Below are positions 26,072 through 34,906 of a stretch of 64,000 nt of DNA, piece after piece. Positions within the stretch are counted from its first letter, which is position 1; the number at the start of each line of letters is the position of its first letter. The notes beneath the pieces were generated by a model, which was not told the origin of the DNA, made no database searches, and worked only from the letters and a program-made list of their open reading frames with translations. The translations under genes were made by a program, and so were the position numbers. Source of the stretch: Bacillus sp. CECT 9360 (GTDB taxonomy: Bacteria; Bacillota; Bacilli; Bacillales; DSM-1321); assembly GCF_918741275.1 (NCBI RefSeq), contig NZ_CAKKNA010000013.1, forward strand, positions 1 through 64,000, given 5' to 3'.

Positions 26072-27367
26072 ATGAACAACAATGAGATAAACGTAAGTCT
26101 TGACATCGGTACATCCAGTGTAAAAGTTATCATTGGGGAAATGGTCAATGACACATTAAACATAATTGGCGTAGGAAATGTAAAATCAGAAGGCTTGAAA
26201 AAAGGCTCAATCGTCGACATAGATGAAACAGTCCACTCCATCAAACAGGCAGTGGAACAGGCTGAAAGAATGATCGGCATGGATATCAAAAAAGTAGTCG
26301 TCGGCATCGGCGGAAGCCACGTAACGCTTCAGCCTTGCCATGGTGTTGTAGCGGTATCCAGTGAGAACAAAGAAATTACGGATCATGACGTACAGCGCGT
26401 AAAAGAAGCTGCGGAGTTAATTACAATTCCATCTGACAGGGAGATCATTAGTATTTTGCCCATTCATTACAAAGTGGATGAATTAGACGAAATTAATGAT
26501 CCGAGAGGCATGATCGGCGTCCGTCTTGAAATGAGAGGGATTTTAATAACAGGGCTGCGGACACTATTACATAATACTCTGCGTTGTGTCGAACGGGCAG
26601 GGCTTGAAATTACTGATATAGCGTTACAGCCTCTTGCCGCAGGTTCTCTGGTTCTTTCTAAGGATGAAAAGGAATTGGGTGTAGCCCTTATTGATATTGG
26701 CGGAGGTTCTACTACTTTAGCAATCTTTGAAGAAGGGCATATGAAGTATACCTCTGTTATCCCAATAGGCGGGGAAACGGTAACGAAGGACCTTTCCATC
26801 GTTCTTCGCACGACTATGGATGATGCTGAAAAAATTAAAATCAAACATGGACATGCTTTCTATGATGATGCTTCAGAGGATGATGTCTTCAATATTCCAA
26901 TCATCGGCAGCGATCAGCAGCAGCCATGCAATCAACTGATGATTTCGGAAATTGTCGAAGCCCGTCTAACTGAAATCTTTGAAATTATCGTAGATGAATT
27001 GGAAAGATTGGGCTATCGGGACGTGCCGAGCGGCTTTGTCTTGACCGGTGGTGTCGTGAAGATGCCTGGTGTTCTTGAACTTGCCCAGTATGTATTCCAA
27101 AACAGGGTGAGAGCTGCTGAACCGAATTATATCGGTGTGCGTGAGCCTCAATATACAACGGCTGTAGGGCTGATAAAACATGCCTTCAAAAAAGAGCGAA
27201 CTTTGAAGAAAAATGGCGAATCTGAAGTCAGGGCCCCTGCTATATATGATAACACCGAAATGAGAAGCCAAAAAGCAGCTCCTCAGCCAAAGGAGCGTTC
27301 TGAGAAAAACCAGGCTGACAAAGGTGATTCTAAATTCAAGAAAATAATCGGCTATTTTTTTGAGTAA
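26072..27367 (+). CDS. ftsA: Cell division protein FtsA
   Basis: FtsA is the actin-like ATPase that tethers FtsZ filaments to the membrane. The 431-residue protein has the phosphate-1 motif SLDIGTSSVKV (about 8-18), phosphate-2 ALIDIGGGSTTLAI (about 206-219) and adenosine motif FVLTGGVVKMPG (about 318-329). The C-terminal amphipathic helix KFKKIIGYFFE is the membrane anchor. ATG 26072 is chosen because AAGGAGGTG lies 8 nt upstream; the nearer ATG at 26067 is out of frame and stops at once. Confidence 0.96.
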   Translation: MNNNEINVSLDIGTSSVKVIIGEMVNDTLNIIGVGNVKSEGLKKGSIVDIDETVHSIKQAVEQAERMIGMDIKKVVVGIGGSHVTLQPCHGVVAVSSENKEITDHDVQRVKEAAELITIPSDREIISILPIHYKVDELDEINDPRGMIGVRLEMRGILITGLRTLLHNTLRCVERAGLEITDIALQPLAAGSLVLSKDEKELGVALIDIGGGSTTLAIFEEGHMKYTSVIPIGGETVTKDLSIVLRTTMDDAEKIKIKHGHAFYDDASEDDVFNIPIIGSDQQQPCNQLMISEIVEARLTEIFEIIVDELERLGYRDVPSGFVLTGGVVKMPGVLELAQYVFQNRVRAAEPNYIGVREPQYTTAVGLIKHAFKKERTLKKNGESEVRAPAIYDNTEMRSQKAAPQPKERSEKNQADKGDSKFKKIIGYFFE

Positions 27368-27406
27368 GCAATACAAGCCAGGAATTCATCAAATAGGAGG
27401 ATTATC

Positions 27407-28543
27407 ATGTTAGAGTTTGATTCTAATTTAGATCAATTAGCTACAATAAAAGTCATTGGCGTCGGCGGTGGCGGCAATAACGCGGTAAATCGTATGATTG
27501 AGCATGGTGTTCAGGGTGTGGAATTTATTTCTGTCAATACGGATGCCCAGGCTCTTAATCTATCAAAAGCTGAAATTAAAATGCAAATTGGCGGTAAACT
27601 GACCCGTGGTCTTGGAGCAGGTGCTAATCCTGAGGTTGGTAAAAAGGCTGCTGAAGAAAGCAAAGAACAAATCGAGGAAGCGCTTCGCGGTGCTGACATG
27701 GTGTTCGTTACTGCCGGTATGGGAGGCGGTACAGGGACAGGAGCTGCACCAGTCATTGCAGAGATTGCGAGAGATTTAGGTGCGCTGACAGTTGGGGTCG
27801 TCACACGTCCATTTACATTTGAAGGTCGTAAACGTGCAACCCAGGCACAGGGTGGCATTTCTTCCATGAAGGAAGCCGTTGATACATTAATCGTCATCCC
27901 GAATGACCGTCTTCTTGAAATCGTTGACAAAAGCACACCAATGCTTGAAGCATTCCGTGAAGCCGATAATGTTCTTCGTCAGGGTGTTCAGGGTATTTCT
28001 GACTTGATTGCCACTCCGGGGTTAATAAATCTTGATTTCGCTGACGTGAAAACGATCATGTCAAGCAAAGGATCAGCGTTAATGGGTATCGGTGTTTCCA
28101 CCGGTGAAAACCGCGCTACCGAAGCAGCCAAAAAAGCAGTTTCAAGTCCGTTGCTGGAAACATCCATCGAAGGTGCACAAGGTGTCCTGATGAATATTAC
28201 GGGCGGAACCAATCTAAGTCTGTTTGAAGTCCAGGAGGCAGCTGATATCGTCGCAAGTGCTTCAGACCAGGACGTAAATATGATATTCGGGTCTGTCATT
28301 AATGAAAACCTGAAGGATGAGATCATAGTCACGGTCATTGCAACTGGTTTTAACGAAGCTGAAGTCAATCCGCGCCAAACAAACCGTCCGGCATTTGGTC
28401 AAACCAGGCCTGTGGCTCAACCGGTAAAACGCGAAATGAAGCGCGAGGAAACAAACGAGCCGGTGCGTACTAATAATACAAACCAGGCTGATGATGCACT
28501 CGATATTCCGGCATTTCTTCGCAATCGTAACAGACGTCGTTAA
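27407..28543 (+). CDS. ftsZ: Cell division protein FtsZ
   Basis: FtsZ is the tubulin-like GTPase forming the Z ring. The 378-residue protein shows [13 protein letters not shown] (about 18-30), the GTP signature [12 protein letters not shown] (about 103-114) and NVDTD-equivalent residues ([10 protein letters not shown]). It has a variable linker (about 318-362) and the conserved C-terminal peptide [17 protein letters not shown] that binds FtsA, SepF and EzrA. The ATG 27407 follows GGAGGATTATC. A terminator follows. Confidence 0.98.
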   Translation: MLEFDSNLDQLATIKVIGVGGGGNNAVNRMIEHGVQGVEFISVNTDAQALNLSKAEIKMQIGGKLTRGLGAGANPEVGKKAAEESKEQIEEALRGADMVFVTAGMGGGTGTGAAPVIAEIARDLGALTVGVVTRPFTFEGRKRATQAQGGISSMKEAVDTLIVIPNDRLLEIVDKSTPMLEAFREADNVLRQGVQGISDLIATPGLINLDFADVKTIMSSKGSALMGIGVSTGENRATEAAKKAVSSPLLETSIEGAQGVLMNITGGTNLSLFEVQEAADIVASASDQDVNMIFGSVINENLKDEIIVTVIATGFNEAEVNPRQTNRPAFGQTRPVAQPVKREMKREETNEPVRTNNTNQADDALDIPAFLRNRNRRR

Positions 28544-28561
28544 TGGAATACTTATAATGAA

Positions 28562-28593
28562 AGCTGTCCTATATTTAGGGCGGCTTTTTTTTG
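28562..28593 (+). terminator. Terminator after ftsZ
   Basis: AGCTGTCCTA pairs with TAGGGCGGCT (with G-U pairs) around a short loop, followed by eight T's. Confidence 0.85.
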
Positions 28594-28608
28594 AGAGAAA
28601 GGGTATAA

Positions 28609-28868
28609 ACTTTCCTTTCCTTTCTGCATCAAGCAGAATCACAGACTAAGTACGCCACATCCATATGTCTTCGCCTGTGTGACCCACATCCTCGAAAAGC
28701 TATCGAGGAAAGGCGAAACGTCGGCTAAAACCTGCCACGTCCTTATGTCTTACGCCGACGCCAGCGCATCCGCGCTAGTGATGCATCGCTGTCGTAGAAT
28801 TCCTTGTCCTGTGGGCCTCAACTACGTTTAACCTCCACCTTACGGCTCGTCAATCGACGAGTTTTTCT
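28609..28868 (+). repeat. Structured intergenic repeat, copy C (long form)
   Basis: About 260 bp in the same orientation as copies A and D. It has the same ends as A (TTCTGC..GCAGAA hairpin at left; CTCGTCAATCGACGAG hairpin at right), but the short centre of A is replaced by about 110 bp also found in copy D, with CGTCGGC..GCCGACG as an inner stem. It occupies over half of the ftsZ-spoIIGA gap. The remainder, 28869-29031, is AT-rich and should contain the spoIIGA promoter (TATACT at 28985-28990 is a possible -10; GCGACA nearby resembles part of a Spo0A box). Confidence 0.85.
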
Positions 28869-29031
28869 TTAGATTATTTATCTAAATTATTTATAAAAAT
28901 TTTTCTACAAAATTTGAACAAATTACTAAAAAACTCTTTGGTTTCCAATACAAAAAGCGACACACTTACATCGGGGATGTACGATATACTTTTGAAAATA
29001 GCAGATAGAAGAGTTTCGAGGAGGGGAGTGC

Positions 29032-29961
29032 TTGACATTATACTTAGATGTTATCTGGCTGTTGAATTGGTTATTTGATTGCCTCCTCTTATATTGGACC
29101 GCGATTATTTTAAAGAGAAGAGCGGCGGCGTGGAGGATTATTTTTGGAGGGCTGATAGGCTCCTCGATTGTAGTGCTTGCCTTTACTCCATACCATCACT
29201 TGGTTGATAACCTATACATGAAGCTCAGCTTTTCCGTATTCATGATAGTTGCTGTTTTTGGATTTATCAGGTTGAAGGTTTTCTTGAAAAATTTGGCTTC
29301 GCTTTATTTGGTCACATTTTTGTCCGGGGGAATATTGCTTGGCCTTCATTATTTATTCCAATTTAATATCCATACGCTGCACCCGGGAATGGGTGCCGGC
29401 ATCAACAGGTTTGGAGATCCTGTGAGCTGGATATTCGTCATGTTCGGTTTTCCGCTCGCATGGCAATTCTCAAAACGCGCCTTTGGCAGTATGGAAATGA
29501 CCAGCATAACCTTTGATCAAATGGCGAGGGTACATGTGAAAATGGAAGGCTTTGAATGCAGTGTGGATGGCTTGATTGACAGCGGCAATCAGTTGTATGA
29601 TCCCTTGAACCGCTCTCCGGTCATGATTGTCTCATTGGAAGGCATTGATGTAACCGGCATTCCAAACGACGTGCTTGAGCTTATCCACGATCCCGACGTT
29701 CTCCTGCAGCACCAAGATTCATTTGATTACACTTGGTCAGAAAGAATGAGGATCATCCCGAGTAAAGTGGTTGGCAACGATCATCAACTGTTAATAGCCT
29801 TTAAACCGGATTGGATTAACATCCACCACAACGGAAAAGAATACCATGTCCACAAAGGGTTAATATCATTTACTGTCCAAAAGTTGTCTTCAGATCAGTC
29901 GTATCAATGCATCGTCCATCCGAAAATGCTAACAGGCATTCCGGAACAAAATGCTTCGTAA
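29032..29961 (+). CDS. spoIIGA: Sporulation sigma-E factor processing peptidase SpoIIGA
   Basis: SpoIIGA is the membrane aspartic protease that removes the pro-sequence of sigma-E when triggered by forespore SpoIIR. The 309-residue protein has five N-terminal membrane segments (about 5-145) and a C-terminal protease domain with the catalytic motif [13 protein letters not shown]; Asp183 falls at the position reported for the B. subtilis enzyme. It starts at TTG 29032 after a GGAGGGGAGTG site. It forms the spoIIG operon with sigE 56 bp downstream. Confidence 0.96.
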   Translation: MTLYLDVIWLLNWLFDCLLLYWTAIILKRRAAAWRIIFGGLIGSSIVVLAFTPYHHLVDNLYMKLSFSVFMIVAVFGFIRLKVFLKNLASLYLVTFLSGGILLGLHYLFQFNIHTLHPGMGAGINRFGDPVSWIFVMFGFPLAWQFSKRAFGSMEMTSITFDQMARVHVKMEGFECSVDGLIDSGNQLYDPLNRSPVMIVSLEGIDVTGIPNDVLELIHDPDVLLQHQDSFDYTWSERMRIIPSKVVGNDHQLLIAFKPDWINIHHNGKEYHVHKGLISFTVQKLSSDQSYQCIVHPKMLTGIPEQNAS

Positions 29962-30017
29962 AATCATGCGTTATTAATCTATACTCCAAATCTAAAAAAT
30001 TAGAAGGGAGAATCCTT

Positions 30018-30737
30018 TTGAAAAAATTACGGCTCCGTTTCACATATTATTGGTATAAACTGTTAATCAAACTCGGGTTGAAATCAGATGAAGTTTTCTA
30101 CATCGGTGGGAGTGAAGCATTGCCGCCACCGCTTTCCAAGGACGAAGAAGAACTGCTAATCCACAAGCTTCCGAAAGGAGATGAAGCGGCACGTTCCATC
30201 CTTATCGAACGTAATCTGCGGCTGGTCGTATATATTGCCAGAAAATTTGAAAACACCGGCATTAATATTGAGGACTTAATAAGCATCGGAACGATCGGGT
30301 TAATAAAAGCGGTAAATACATTCAATCCCGAGAAGAAAATCAAACTTGCTACATATGCTTCGAGATGTATTGAAAACGAAATTCTCATGTACTTGCGCAG
30401 AAACAATAAAATCCGTTCTGAGGTCTCGTTTGATGAGCCGCTTAATATCGATTGGGATGGAAATGAACTTCTTCTATCAGATGTGCTTGGTACAGAAGAA
30501 GACATTATCACAAAGGATCTTGAAGCAAACGTAGACCGCAAGCTCCTTACAAAGGCGCTCACCCAACTGAGTGATCGTGAAAAGCAAATCATGGAACTTA
30601 GGTTCGGGCTTACCGGCGGGGAAGAAAAGACGCAGAAAGATGTGGCTGACATGCTCGGCATCTCCCAGTCGTATATTTCGAGACTGGAAAAAAGGATCAT
30701 TAAAAGGTTAAGGAAAGAATTTAATAAAATGGTTTGA
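30018..30737 (+). CDS. sigE: RNA polymerase sigma-E factor (pro-sigma-E)
   Basis: Sigma-E directs early mother-cell transcription in sporulation. The 239-residue protein has an amphipathic pro-sequence (about 1-27, [20 protein letters not shown]) that is cut by SpoIIGA. Region 2 shows the core-binding and -10 recognition part ([34 protein letters not shown]). Region 4 ends in the helix-turn-helix [21 protein letters not shown]. The start is TTG 30018 with GAAGGGAG upstream; the frame extends back into spoIIGA without support. The gene ends at a hairpin with features of an IS200/IS605 end. Confidence 0.97.
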   Translation: MKKLRLRFTYYWYKLLIKLGLKSDEVFYIGGSEALPPPLSKDEEELLIHKLPKGDEAARSILIERNLRLVVYIARKFENTGINIEDLISIGTIGLIKAVNTFNPEKKIKLATYASRCIENEILMYLRRNNKIRSEVSFDEPLNIDWDGNELLLSDVLGTEEDIITKDLEANVDRKLLTKALTQLSDREKQIMELRFGLTGGEEKTQKDVADMLGISQSYISRLEKRIIKRLRKEFNKMV

Positions 30738-30916
30738 CACTCCTACAGCTGAAGCAGTGGGGGTTTTTTCCCCACATGCCATAAGTCGCCATATCTCTAA
30801 ATGTTCCTAAACAAGATATACGCCATTAAAAAAGAAAAGTTGAACGATTAACGTATCTAAAGATATGCCTGGTTCGACCTCCCTTTCAGCCCACCCCTAA
30901 AGGAGTGGGCTTTCTC
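30733..30916. mobile_element. Possible non-coding relic of an IS200/IS605-type element
   Basis: Two hairpins, at 30739-30764 (TGAA loop) and 30888-30911 (AGCCCAC..GTGGGCT), bracket about 120 bp of AT-rich sequence with no frame. Both hairpins look, from memory, like the subterminal hairpins of IS200/IS605 elements. No tnpA or tnpB is present, so at most this is a MITE or deletion scar. The two hairpins could equally be ordinary terminators. Confidence 0.3.
30739..30769 (+). terminator. Terminator after sigE
   Basis: ACTCCTACAGC (30739-30749) and GCAGTGGGGGT (30754-30764) pair at 10 of 11 positions around a TGAA loop, followed by six T's. Confidence 0.8.
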
Positions 30917-31021
30917 GTTCACGGGAATGGTAAAAAAAATTTCCTCGCCTTAGAATCAAATCATATCAATGCTTGTACAATAATTTACCCTGTTCAACAA
31001 AATATTGCGGTGTGTGTATGT

Positions 31022-31050
31022 GCATATTTTTCCCTCTCGAGGAGATACTG
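31022..31050 (+). promoter_or_regulatory. Candidate sigma-F/sigma-G promoter of sigG
   Basis: GCATA at 31022-31026 and GGAGATACTG at 31041-31050 with a 14-bp spacer closely match the sigma-F consensus (GYWTA, GGnrAnAnTw). In B. subtilis sigG is first transcribed by sigma-F and then by sigma-G itself. Transcription would start near 31057, about 30 nt before the sigG start. Confidence 0.75.
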
Positions 31051-31065
31051 TCTTTTGTACAGCAG

Positions 31066-31080
31066 CTCCTGTAAGGAGGG
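31066..31080 (+). promoter_or_regulatory. Hairpin over the sigG ribosome binding site
   Basis: CTCCT (31066-31070) pairs perfectly with AGGAG (31074-31078) around a 3-nt loop, covering the AGGAGGG ribosome site. An alternative stem, TACAG with CTGTA (31058-31073), would leave it free. Work on B. subtilis sigG described a leader hairpin that lowers translation, so this may be the local equivalent. Confidence 0.5.
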
Positions 31081-31086
31081 AATATT

Positions 31087-31866
31087 TTGTCTCGAAACAA
31101 AGTTGAAATTTGTGGTGTGGATACATCAAAATTACCGGTTTTAAAAAATGATGAAATGAGAAAGCTCTTTAAAGAAATGCAGGACGGCGAAACGTTAGCA
31201 AGAGAAAAACTGGTAAACGGAAATCTCAGGCTTGTATTGAGCGTAATTCAGCGTTTTAATAACCGTGGAGAATTTGTGGATGACTTATTTCAGGTCGGTT
31301 GTATAGGCTTAATGAAGTCGATTGATAACTTCGATTTAGGTCAAAATGTAAAATTCTCTACATATGCTGTACCAATGATTATCGGTGAAATCAGAAGATA
31401 TTTGCGTGACAATAACCCGATAAGAGTTTCCCGTTCTTTGCGAGATATTGCCTATAAGGCATTGCAGGTAAAAGAACGGCTGATGAGCCAGACATCAAGG
31501 GAACCAACCGCGGAAGAAATCGCTAAAGTATTGGATGTTACACACGAAGAAATTGTTTTTGCCCTTGATGCCATCCAAGATCCCGTTTCCTTATTTGAGC
31601 CGATTTACAATGACGGCGGTGATCCGATTTATGTACTGGACCAATTGAGTGATGAGAAAAATCGCGACAGCCAGTGGATTGATGAAATTGCCCTTAATGA
31701 AGGTATGAGGCGATTGAATGAACGGGAAAAAATGATTCTGCGAAAAAGATTTTTCCAAGGGAAAACCCAGATGGAGGTAGCCGAAGAAATCGGCATTTCA
31801 CAGGCACAGGTGTCCCGTCTCGAAAAAGCGGCCATACGGCAAATGAATAAAAATATTCAACAATAA
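31087..31866 (+). CDS. sigG: RNA polymerase sigma-G factor
   Basis: Sigma-G drives late forespore transcription. The 259-residue protein begins MSRNKVEICGVDTSKLPVLK, as in the B. subtilis protein, and has no pro-sequence. Region 2 is at about 35-105 (FVDDLFQVGCIGLMKSIDNF; FSTYAVPMIIGEIRRYLRD), region 3 at about 120-165, and region 4 ends with the helix-turn-helix QMEVAEEIGISQAQVSRLEK. It starts at TTG 31087 with a very strong AGGAGGG site that can be masked by a hairpin. It sits 350 bp after sigE with its own promoter. Confidence 0.97.
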   Translation: MSRNKVEICGVDTSKLPVLKNDEMRKLFKEMQDGETLAREKLVNGNLRLVLSVIQRFNNRGEFVDDLFQVGCIGLMKSIDNFDLGQNVKFSTYAVPMIIGEIRRYLRDNNPIRVSRSLRDIAYKALQVKERLMSQTSREPTAEEIAKVLDVTHEEIVFALDAIQDPVSLFEPIYNDGGDPIYVLDQLSDEKNRDSQWIDEIALNEGMRRLNEREKMILRKRFFQGKTQMEVAEEIGISQAQVSRLEKAAIRQMNKNIQQ

Positions 31867-31870
31867 GGAT

Positions 31871-31929
31871 GACGTCTTAAAATGTTTCAGGGTCAGGCCC
31901 CTGTGTCACATTTTAAGACGTCATTTTTT
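31871..31929. terminator. Strong terminator hairpin after sigG
   Basis: GACGTCTTAAAATGT (31871-31885) pairs perfectly with ACATTTTAAGACGTC (31908-31922). Inner pairs (CAGGG with CCCTG) extend the stem. TTTTTT follows. Confidence 0.88.
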
Positions 31930-31930
31930 G

Positions 31931-32205
31931 GCAGATAAGAAAGTTTATACTTTCTTATCTGCATAAGCAGAACACAGACTAATTGCGCCACCTCCTTATG
32001 TCTTCGCCTGTGTGACCCACATCCTCGAAAAGCTATCGAGGAAAGGCGGAACGTCGGCTAAACCCTGCCACGTCCTTATGTCTTACGCCGACGCCAGCGC
32101 ATCCGCGCTAGTGATGCATCGCTGTCGTAGAATTCCTTGTCCTGTGGGCCTAACTACGTCTCTGATTTCGCCTTTCAGGCTTGCCAATCGGCGAGCTTTC
32201 TTTAT
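31931..32205 (+). repeat. Structured intergenic repeat, copy D (long form)
   Basis: About 270 bp, closely similar to copy C including the long centre (AGGAAAGGCGGAACGTCGGC, TTACGCCGACGCCAGCGCAT, GTGATGCATCGCTGTCGTAG). It begins with a perfect 14-bp stem: GCAGATAAGAAAGT at 31931-31944 and ACTTTCTTATCTGC at 31949-31962 with loop TTAT. It fills most of the sigG-ylmC gap. No gene is supported inside it. Confidence 0.85.
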
Positions 32206-32272
32206 ACCGTGCCACATGGTTACAAGCGGGTCATCATATACATAAATAAGAAGACAAAGGGAGTGGATAGCA

Positions 32273-32518
32273 TTGCTCAAAATTTCGGAATTCCAGGTGA
32301 AGGATATCGTGAATGTTTCGGATGGAAAAAAGCTCGGGAGCCTGGCGGATCTAGATATAAATTTATCGACAGGAGCGATCGAAGCCATTATCGTATCGGA
32401 TGGCAGCAAGCTTATGGGGTTGTTTGGCAAGGAAGCGGATCTTATTATCCCCTGGCACAGGATCAAAAAAATAGGAGCCGATGTCATACTGGTAGATTAC
32501 AATACCAGAGATAAGTAA
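32273..32518 (+). CDS. ylmC: PRC-barrel protein, YlmC/YmxH family
   Basis: An 81-residue PRC-barrel domain protein (SEFQVKDIVNVSDGKKLGSLADLDINLSTG region at the N-terminus, LIIPWHRIKKIGADVILV at about 57-74). In B. subtilis ylmC lies just downstream of the sigG region and is of unknown function; relatives are sporulation-associated. It starts at TTG 32273 with AAAGGGAGTGG upstream. A longer overlapping frame (from 32137) is rejected. Confidence 0.88.
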   Translation: MLKISEFQVKDIVNVSDGKKLGSLADLDINLSTGAIEAIIVSDGSKLMGLFGKEADLIIPWHRIKKIGADVILVDYNTRDK

Positions 32519-32655
32519 CGATTTTTACTTGTGGAAAGCGTGGCTGGGAAGTGAGTCAGTCAATTCCAAGAACCTCTGGCGCGTGAGTAACAGCTGATAA
32601 GTAAAAAAACTCGGGCATTTGTGTTAAACTATTAAAAAATAAATGGAGAGGTTTA

Positions 32656-33480
32656 ATGATGAGTGAACCGTTTGTTTTAAAGAAAAAACAATACTTTGAA
32701 ATCAATTGCTGGCAATCAGCCTGGCCCGGGCTGGTTGTCGGATTTACGACAAAAAATGGGGGCAGCGGAAAGGCGGAATATGAAAGTTTGAATACAGGCT
32801 TTCATGTCGGAGACAAATTGGAAGATGTCGTCAGAAACCGTGAATTAATTGCGGATCAACTTAAGTTTCCCCTTTCTTGCTGGGTCGGCGCTGAACAAAC
32901 ACACGAAACCAACATTGTGAAAATTGATGCCGGTGAAAAAGGCAAAGGCGCAAGAGATTATGGTTCCGGCTTGAGGGCAACGGATGGGTTTTATACCGAC
33001 CAAAAAGGAATATTGCTTACACTATGTTATGCTGATTGTGTCCCGCTGTATTTTATGGCACCTAGGCTAGGATATATCGGAGCAGCCCATGCTGGCTGGA
33101 AGGGAACGGTTGGCGGAATTGGACGGAAAATGATTGAAAGATGGAACGACGAAGGCATTCCTTCCTCGGAAATATATGCGGTAATTGGTCCCTCAATTTG
33201 CAAAAACTGCTACATTGTGGATAATAAAGTTATCACATTGGTGCAAAATATGCTGGAAGAAAATGACGAAAAGCCATATACTTTAATCAGTGAAGGACAA
33301 TATCAATTGAACTTAAAAAAAATGAACGCACTCCTAATCGAGAGAGCGGGCGTTCCCGAAAACCAGATCGAAGTATCTTCACTGTGTACAAGCTGTGAAA
33401 ACGAGCAGTTTTTCTCTCATCGGCGCGATAAAGGGAAAACGGGACGCGAGTTGAGCTTCATCGGCTGGAAGGAGGACTAA
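32656..33480 (+). CDS. ylmD: YlmD: polyphenol oxidase-fold purine nucleoside phosphorylase family
   Basis: A 274-residue member of the YlmD/YfiH family (formerly laccase domain). Characterised members act on purine nucleosides (phosphorolysis or adenosine deamination); the role in division-linked operons is not known. Conserved metal-site residues appear in LTLCYADCVPLYF (about 112-124), AAHAGWKGTVGG (about 137-148) and SLCTSCENEQFFSHRRDKGKTGR (about 236-258, split). The start is ATG 32656 or 32659 after GGAGAGG. It heads the ylmD-ylmE-sepF-ylmG group. Confidence 0.9.
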   Translation: MMSEPFVLKKKQYFEINCWQSAWPGLVVGFTTKNGGSGKAEYESLNTGFHVGDKLEDVVRNRELIADQLKFPLSCWVGAEQTHETNIVKIDAGEKGKGARDYGSGLRATDGFYTDQKGILLTLCYADCVPLYFMAPRLGYIGAAHAGWKGTVGGIGRKMIERWNDEGIPSSEIYAVIGPSICKNCYIVDNKVITLVQNMLEENDEKPYTLISEGQYQLNLKKMNALLIERAGVPENQIEVSSLCTSCENEQFFSHRRDKGKTGRELSFIGWKED

Positions 33481-33487
33481 AGAGAGA

Positions 33488-34165
33488 GTGAAAGTTGCAG
33501 AGAATTTGGCATCAATCGAAGAGAAAATCCGGCAGTCCTGCCAAAAAAGCGGCAGAAACCGTGAAGAAATAACAATCGTAGCCGTCACGAAATATGTCTC
33601 AACCGAACGGGCCATAGAAGCTGTAGAGGCAGGGGTCATTAATCTTGGAGAGAACCGCGACGACGGCTTATTAAATAAATATTCCGTTTTGAACGACAAA
33701 GCTGTCTGGCATTTCATCGGCAGTCTGCAGTCGAGAAAAGTGAAGAATATAATCGATAAAATAGAATACATCCATTCGCTTGACCGCTTTTCTTTAGCTG
33801 AAGAAATTCAAAAAAGGGCGGATCGGCCGATAAAATGTTTAATCCAGATCAATGTTTCCGGGGAGGATTCCAAGCATGGCATCACACCGGCGATGGCACT
33901 CCCATTCATTAACAGTCTTAAAGAATTTGACAAGGTTACTGTGGCCGGTTTAATGACGATGGCGCCATTTACCGAAGATGAAGCTGTGCTTCGAAGCTGT
34001 TTTAGACAATTAAAGGAGCTTCAAACAGAAATCCAGCATGCGGGTCTTGACAATGCGCCATGTACAGAACTGTCAATGGGAATGTCTAATGATTTCCAGA
34101 TTGCCATCGAAGAAGGCGCAACGATGATTCGTATAGGAACCGCCCTTGTTGGCAAAGATTCTTAA
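33488..34165 (+). CDS. ylmE: YggS-family pyridoxal phosphate-binding protein YlmE
   Basis: A 225-residue PLP homeostasis protein of the YggS/PROSC family, with an alanine-racemase-like barrel. Lys35 in IVAVTKYVS is the expected PLP lysine. GENRDDGLLNKY, WHFIGSLQSRK and ELSMGMSNDFQIAIEEGAT (19 residues, about 193-211) are family motifs. In the usual GENRVQE the end is replaced by GENRDDG. It starts at GTG 33488 shortly after the ylmD stop. Confidence 0.93.
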   Translation: MKVAENLASIEEKIRQSCQKSGRNREEITIVAVTKYVSTERAIEAVEAGVINLGENRDDGLLNKYSVLNDKAVWHFIGSLQSRKVKNIIDKIEYIHSLDRFSLAEEIQKRADRPIKCLIQINVSGEDSKHGITPAMALPFINSLKEFDKVTVAGLMTMAPFTEDEAVLRSCFRQLKELQTEIQHAGLDNAPCTELSMGMSNDFQIAIEEGATMIRIGTALVGKDS

Positions 34166-34177
34166 GGAGGTACATTT

Positions 34178-34636
34178 ATGTCTATCGTATCAAAATTCAA
34201 ATCTTTTTTTGCACTTGAAGATGAATATGAATACAGAGAAGAAATTATCGAACAAGAGGTCGAGGAACCAAAGGCTAAGAACCCTTCTGCTAAACAGTCC
34301 CAGGCGGCCGGAACGGTAAACCAGAATGTTGTGAGTCTGCAAAGCTTACAAAAGTCTTCGAAAGTGGTATTATTGGAACCTAGAGTATATGCCGAAGCTC
34401 AGGAAGTGGCCGATCATTTGAAAAACCGTCGGGCCGTTGTCGTTAACCTGCAGCGTATTCAGCATGACCAGGCCAAAAGAATTGTTGATTTCCTGAGTGG
34501 AACCGTGTACGCCATCAGCGGCGACATCCAAAAAATTGGAACGGATATTTTCCTATGTACTCCTGACAACGTGGATGTTTCAGGAAACATCGCCGGCTTT
34601 GCTCTGGAAGAAGAGTTTGACGATGCGAGGTGGTAA
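34178..34636 (+). CDS. sepF: Cell division protein SepF
   Basis: SepF binds the FtsZ tail and the membrane and forms rings that align FtsZ filaments. The 152-residue protein has an N-terminal amphipathic membrane helix ([13 protein letters not shown]), an acidic linker, and the DUF552 core (about 60-143) with [20 protein letters not shown] and [12 protein letters not shown]. The ATG 34178 follows AAGGAGG. It lies between ylmE and ylmG, as is usual. Confidence 0.96.
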   Translation: MSIVSKFKSFFALEDEYEYREEIIEQEVEEPKAKNPSAKQSQAAGTVNQNVVSLQSLQKSSKVVLLEPRVYAEAQEVADHLKNRRAVVVNLQRIQHDQAKRIVDFLSGTVYAISGDIQKIGTDIFLCTPDNVDVSGNIAGFALEEEFDDARW

Positions 34637-34642
34637 GCTTTA

Positions 34643-34906
34643 ATGGGATTGGTACTTAATATTTTATTGAATTTAATCACGATTTATTCTATGGCTTTAG
34701 TCATATACATATTGATGTCTTGGTTTCCAAATGCAAGAGAGACATCAATCGGACGATTCCTGTCTAGAATTTGTGAACCGTACTTAGAACCTTTTCGAAA
34801 AATCATCCCGACGATTGGCATGATTGATATTTCACCAATCGTGGCTTTGCTTGTCCTGCGATTTGCCGAGAGCGGATTAAGACAGCTTTTCAGATGGCTG
34901 ATGTAG
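34643..34906 (+). CDS. ylmG: YggT-family membrane protein YlmG
   Basis: An 87-residue protein with two membrane segments (about 3-25 and 58-80) around the conserved loop [19 protein letters not shown]. The family is linked to division and membrane organisation in bacteria and plastids; mechanism unknown. The ATG 34643 lies 7 bp after the sepF stop. Confidence 0.9.
   Translation: MGLVLNILLNLITIYSMALVIYILMSWFPNARETSIGRFLSRICEPYLEPFRKIIPTIGMIDISPIVALLVLRFAESGLRQLFRWLM

Noticed and set aside
28544-29031. A bpr-type protease gene between ftsZ and spoIIGA
   Set aside because: No coding frame is present; the gap holds a terminator, repeat copy C and an AT-rich promoter region. This gene is lineage-specific, so its absence is not surprising.
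30098-30700. Minus-strand frame of 200 codons within sigE
   Set aside because: Serine-rich antisense shadow of a highly conserved sigma factor gene.
32137-32514. Plus-strand frame of 125 codons overlapping ylmC
   Set aside because: It starts in repeat copy D and overlaps the well-supported YlmC frame; the amino acid make-up is unlike a real protein.
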